Assembly: GCA_964645005.1 (NCBI GenBank)
Contig: CAZXYS010000040.1
Span: 1-36,275, forward strand
Reading direction: 5' to 3'
Source of the DNA: CAZXYS01 sp964645005
GTDB taxonomy: Bacteria; Bacteroidota; Ignavibacteria; Kapaibacteriales; UBA2268
Length of the DNA stretch: 36,275 nt
The notes under the pieces: generated by a model
Told to the model about the DNA's origin: nothing
The model's database searches: none
Seen by the model: only the letters and a program-made list of their open reading frames with translations
Program-made: the position numbers and the translations under genes
Shown: piece after piece, positions 32,987 to 36,275 of the stretch
How positions within the stretch are numbered: position 1 is the first letter of the stretch
Layout of the letters: every line of letters begins with the position of its first letter

Positions 32987-33730
32987 TTATTTTTTTTGCG
33001 GATGAGGTTTATGAAAGCTCCTTTTTTGTTTCCATTCATAAACCACCAGCCCGTTCAGGAGATTTAACATTTCATCTTCGCTTGATTCAAACTCTTCTTC
33101 CGGTACGAATGTGATAACCTGAATAGTCCCTACACCCCCCGAATAATAATAATTGTAGTAATCCAGAGCCCTATTTTGTCTGAAAACTTTCATTCGCATA
33201 GCAAGAATCTTGCTGCCGTTGATTATTCTTTCCTGTTTGTCAACAAGTCCGGCATTGGGATTAATCTTCCGTGCTTTTTCAACAGCATTGTTGATCAATA
33301 CAGCCGGTTCGATCTTTTTATCATTGAAAATAACCATCGCCTGGACATTCGAGTTTTTGGATTCAAGGATGTAATCTGCAAATCCCAGAGATGAGTCTTT
33401 TTTTTCAATGACTTCCCATTCATTTTCATTGATCCATAATGAATAGGGTCTTGTTGAATCGCTTAATTTCTTTGTACTTTTTTCGGGTTTGAAAAAATGT
33501 ACATAAGATGTGTCTGCTTCACTTTTGTACTGCCAGGTACTGTCAGGCAGAAGCAGAATGTCCTTGCCTTCATTGGTTTGAGTTTCAATGATTTCCGAGG
33601 CGTATTTCCATGTGTTGTCCGGGTATAGCAGGACGGTCTTACCGTCTTTGAGCTTAAGAATTTCGGGTTCCTGACAAAAAACTGACAATGGGAGCAGTAA
33701 AAATAATACTATGATTATCTTATTATACAT
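32987..33730 (-). CDS. Secreted hypothetical protein with DGKTVLLYPDNTWKY repeat
   Basis: A 247-residue protein with a signal peptide (MYNKIIIVLFLLLPLSVFC). A short motif occurs twice: KLKDGKTVLLYPDNTWKYAS (residues about 26-45) and DILLLPDSTWQYKS (about 57-70). Similar paired motifs are seen in hypothetical exported proteins of this phylum. The C-terminal half is mixed alpha/beta with no catalytic motif and ends in a basic tail (KPHPQKK). It precedes the GWxTD gene by 75 bp and may share its transcript. Confidence 0.7.
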   Translation of the reverse strand: MYNKIIIVLFLLLPLSVFCQEPEILKLKDGKTVLLYPDNTWKYASEIIETQTNEGKDILLLPDSTWQYKSEADTSYVHFFKPEKSTKKLSDSTRPYSLWINENEWEVIEKKDSSLGFADYILESKNSNVQAMVIFNDKKIEPAVLINNAVEKARKINPNAGLVDKQERIINGSKILAMRMKVFRQNRALDYYNYYYSGGVGTIQVITFVPEEEFESSEDEMLNLLNGLVVYEWKQKRSFHKPHPQKK

Positions 33731-33935
33731 TAATATTAAAAATTATTTTGCAACAAATATGGTTAAGAATTTATTATTAAATGCGATATATATCTTTCAA
33801 AATGAATTGTGATATTCATGCGTTTTTTCAATTGTTAACGTTTAATGTATGTTTTATTTTGTTATAATATTTATTGTTTTAATTTTGTAAATCTAAAGGT
33901 TAAACCGTATTAAAAACGCTTTAAAAGGAACTATT

Positions 33936-36203
33936 ATGATATTTGACCTTGATATGATAAAAAGAGTTTACTCTTCCTTCGCGGACAGAGTGGAAAAATC
34001 AAAGAAAGTTATCGGAAGACCGATGTCCCTTGCTGAAAAAATTCTCTACGGACATTTATACGATATGGATGATTTGAGAGAATTCAAGAGGGGCGAGGAT
34101 TATGTGCATTTCGCGCCCGATCGGGTGGCTATGCAGGATGCCACTGCACAGATGGCGCTTCTGCAGTTCATGCAGGCAGGCAAACCGAAGACGGCTGTTC
34201 CGTCTACAGTGCACTGCGATCACCTGATTCCGGCGGAATTAGGCGCGGATAAAGATCTTCAGGCAGCCAAGAATATGAACAGGGAAGTTTATGATTTCCT
34301 TTCATCAGTTTCCAATAAATATGGTATAGGATTCTGGAAACCCGGCGCGGGGATTATCCACCAGGTTATACTTGAAAATTACGCCTTCCCCGGCGGAATG
34401 ATGATAGGTACCGACTCCCATACAGTCAACGCAGGCGGATTGGGAATGGTCGCTATAGGTGTTGGCGGCGCAGATGCTGTTGATGTGATGGCGGGCATGC
34501 CGTGGGAACTTAAATTCCCGAAGGTTATCGGCGTTAAGCTTACCGGTAAGATGAGCGGCTGGACTTCAGCAAAAGATATCATTCTTAAGGTAGCGGGAAT
34601 TCTTACTGTGAAAGGCGGCACAGGGAGCATAGTTGAGTATTTTGGAGAAGGTGCCGAGACGATATCGTGTACAGGTAAGGGTACTATCTGCAATATGGGT
34701 GCGGAAATCGGCGCAACTACATCTACTTTCGGCTTCGACCAGAGGATGTACGACTATCTTGCTGCTACAGGCAGACAGGAAGCGGCTGATATGGCTAAGA
34801 ATATAGCTGAGCAGCTTAAAGGTGATAAAGAAGTTTACGACAATCCGGAGCAGTATTTCGACCAGGTTGTTGAGATAAATCTTTCCGAACTCGAGCCGCA
34901 TATTAACGGTCCGTTTACCCCGGACAGAGCTACACCCATTTCGAAATTTGCCGAAGAAGTAAAGAACAATGATTGGCCCGAAAGGCTGGAAGTAGGGCTC
35001 ATCGGTTCATGCACAAATTCTTCCTACGAGGATATCTCACGCTCGGCTTCTCTTGCTAAGCAGGCTCAGGATAAAAAACTCAAGGCTAAATCGGAATTCA
35101 CAATAACACCAGGCTCGGAAATGGTACGCTATACAATCGAGCGTGACGGATATATTGATACTTTCGAAAGCATTGGCGGCGTTGTGCTGGCTAATGCCTG
35201 CGGTCCGTGTATCGGACAATGGAAACGCCATGGCGCCGAAAAACAGGAGAAGAATTCGATTATTACTTCATTCAACCGAAATTTCGCAAAGAGAAATGAT
35301 GGCAATCCGAATACCCACAGCTTCGTTGCTTCACCGGAACTGGTCACAGCTATGGTTCTCGGCGGGAAATTGACGTTCAATCCCCTGAAAGATACACTTG
35401 TCAATGAATTAGGTGAAGAAGTTAAACTGAAAGAACCGAAAGGCGAAGAACTTCCTATCCGCGGCTTCGATGTGCAGGATCCGGGTTATCAACCGCCTGC
35501 TGAAGACGGCAGCCAGGTGGAAATTGAGGTCAAGCCTGATTCCGAGCGCCTGCAGTTGCTGGAACCGTTCGAGCCATGGGACGGCGAGGACTTCAAAGGG
35601 CTTCGCCTGCTAATTAAAGCTAAAGGTAAATGTACGACTGATCATATCTCTATGGCTGGACCGTGGCTCCGTTTCCGCGGACATCTTGACAATATTTCGA
35701 ACAACCTGCTCACCGGCGCTGTCAATGCTTTCAACGATGAAGCAAACAAGGTGAAGAACCAGCTAACAGGCGAATACGGTGCTGTGCCTGATGTACAGAG
35801 AGAATATAAAAAGAATGGTATTGGAACAATAGTTGTCGGCGATGAAAACTACGGCGAGGGCTCTTCCCGCGAACATGCTGCGATGGAACCGCGGCACCTC
35901 GGCGTGAACGCTGTAATTGTGAGATCATTCGCCCGCATCCACGAAACTAATCTGAAGAAGCAAGGTATGCTGGCTATGACTTTTGACAATCCTGACGACT
36001 ATGATAAAATCCAGGAAGATGATAAGATTGACATTCTGGGATTGAAGGAATTTGCACCGGGCAGCCAGTTTACTGTTGTCTGCAATCATGCTGACGGCTC
36101 CAATGACGAGTTCAAAGCTAACCATACTTATAGCAGGATTCAGATAGAGTGGTTCAAGGCGGGGTCGGCATTGAATCTTATTAAGCAGAAGAATAAGGGG
36201 TAA
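33936..36203 (+). CDS. Aconitate hydratase, mitochondrial type
   Basis: Isomerises citrate to isocitrate in the TCA cycle. The 755-residue length and wording match the mitochondrial-like aconitase class. Visible signatures: FPGGMMIGTDSHTVNAGGLG, VGGADAVDVMAGMPWELKFP, the [4Fe-4S] cluster cysteines in IGSCTNSSYEDISRSASLAK and LANACGPCIGQW, and the C-terminal swivel domain with DENYGEGSSREHAAMEPRHL. The ribosome-binding site AAGGA lies about 8 bp before the ATG. It is divergent from the 247-residue secreted gene with 205 bp between them, which must hold both promoters. Confidence 0.95.
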   Translation: MIFDLDMIKRVYSSFADRVEKSKKVIGRPMSLAEKILYGHLYDMDDLREFKRGEDYVHFAPDRVAMQDATAQMALLQFMQAGKPKTAVPSTVHCDHLIPAELGADKDLQAAKNMNREVYDFLSSVSNKYGIGFWKPGAGIIHQVILENYAFPGGMMIGTDSHTVNAGGLGMVAIGVGGADAVDVMAGMPWELKFPKVIGVKLTGKMSGWTSAKDIILKVAGILTVKGGTGSIVEYFGEGAETISCTGKGTICNMGAEIGATTSTFGFDQRMYDYLAATGRQEAADMAKNIAEQLKGDKEVYDNPEQYFDQVVEINLSELEPHINGPFTPDRATPISKFAEEVKNNDWPERLEVGLIGSCTNSSYEDISRSASLAKQAQDKKLKAKSEFTITPGSEMVRYTIERDGYIDTFESIGGVVLANACGPCIGQWKRHGAEKQEKNSIITSFNRNFAKRNDGNPNTHSFVASPELVTAMVLGGKLTFNPLKDTLVNELGEEVKLKEPKGEELPIRGFDVQDPGYQPPAEDGSQVEIEVKPDSERLQLLEPFEPWDGEDFKGLRLLIKAKGKCTTDHISMAGPWLRFRGHLDNISNNLLTGAVNAFNDEANKVKNQLTGEYGAVPDVQREYKKNGIGTIVVGDENYGEGSSREHAAMEPRHLGVNAVIVRSFARIHETNLKKQGMLAMTFDNPDDYDKIQEDDKIDILGLKEFAPGSQFTVVCNHADGSNDEFKANHTYSRIQIEWFKAGSALNLIKQKNKG

Positions 36204-36251
36204 ATAGTTTTATCCCGGAGAATTCATTATAAGAATTCCCTCATCCCTAAT

Positions 36252-36274
36252 CCCTTCTTCCAAGTGGAGAAGGG
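36252..36274. repeat. CCCTTC hairpin at window end
   Basis: CCCTTCTTCC and GGAGAAGGG arms with a short loop, preceded by CTCATCCCTAA as at 8529-8545. A dispersed repeat, not a T-tailed terminator within the visible sequence. Confidence 0.65.
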
Positions 36275-36275
36275 A

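Noticed and set aside
33731..33935. A specific promoter (TATAAT near 33861) for aconitase
   Set aside because: A TATAAT-like hexamer exists, but in so AT-rich a spacer it is expected by chance, and this phylum often uses a different -7 element.

Overview
The window is a 36 kb chromosomal stretch of a Gram-negative bacterium of the Bacteroidota/Chlorobiota/Ignavibacteriota (FCB) group. I lean to an Ignavibacteriota-like lineage. This is inferred from a GWxTD-domain protein, a PD40-OmpA protein, a mitochondrial-type aconitase, many short palindromic repeats, and lipoprotein and outer-membrane style signal peptides. Two 100-N scaffold gaps are present (4378-4477 and 23558-23657), and both fall inside tandem repeats.

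Layout. (1) 1-7587, an accessory/defence region read on the minus strand: two AT-rich genes for membrane-anchored proteins of unknown function (458-2237), a truncated DUF3800 gene between two copies of a ~210-bp repeat (2307-3170), and a large type IIG restriction-methyltransferase gene (2957-7166). That gene carries two internal insertions, a four-helix-bundle (S23/IVP) element with G-rich terminal inverted repeats and a RAYT-like Y1 transposase with REP repeats. If the N-gap is taken as a placeholder of zero length or a multiple of 3, the whole gene is one open frame of 1369 codons. (2) 7588-17206, plus strand: a partial Mu-like prophage module with protease/scaffold, major capsid protein, decoration protein, gp36-like protein, small membrane proteins, CHAP-type lysin, fibre-like and LamG-like proteins, and a DUF935 portal. 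No terminase, tail tube/sheath, transposase or repressor is visible, and palindromic repeats sit between most genes. (3) 17280-19206: an RloA-type ATPase plus RloB TOPRIM-like pair, the AbiL arrangement. (4) 19699-36203, core genes: PD40-OmpA protein, GT-C glycosyltransferase, cyclophilin, UppP, a broken MntA-like nucleotidyltransferase, tRNA-Thr(TGT), phosphohexomutase, enolase, pterin carbinolamine dehydratase, thioredoxin, a small membrane protein, IspD, a GWxTD protein, a secreted hypothetical protein and aconitase.

How the parts relate. The core part supplies central carbon metabolism (enolase, phosphohexomutase, aconitase), isoprenoid and undecaprenyl-phosphate supply (IspD, UppP) and envelope functions. 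The left half is a mobile, defence-rich region in which REP-type palindromes, a RAYT domain, a mobile four-helix-bundle element and a stripped-down capsid gene set coexist. The most unusual feature is the type IIG gene that appears to have stayed open through two unrelated insertions.
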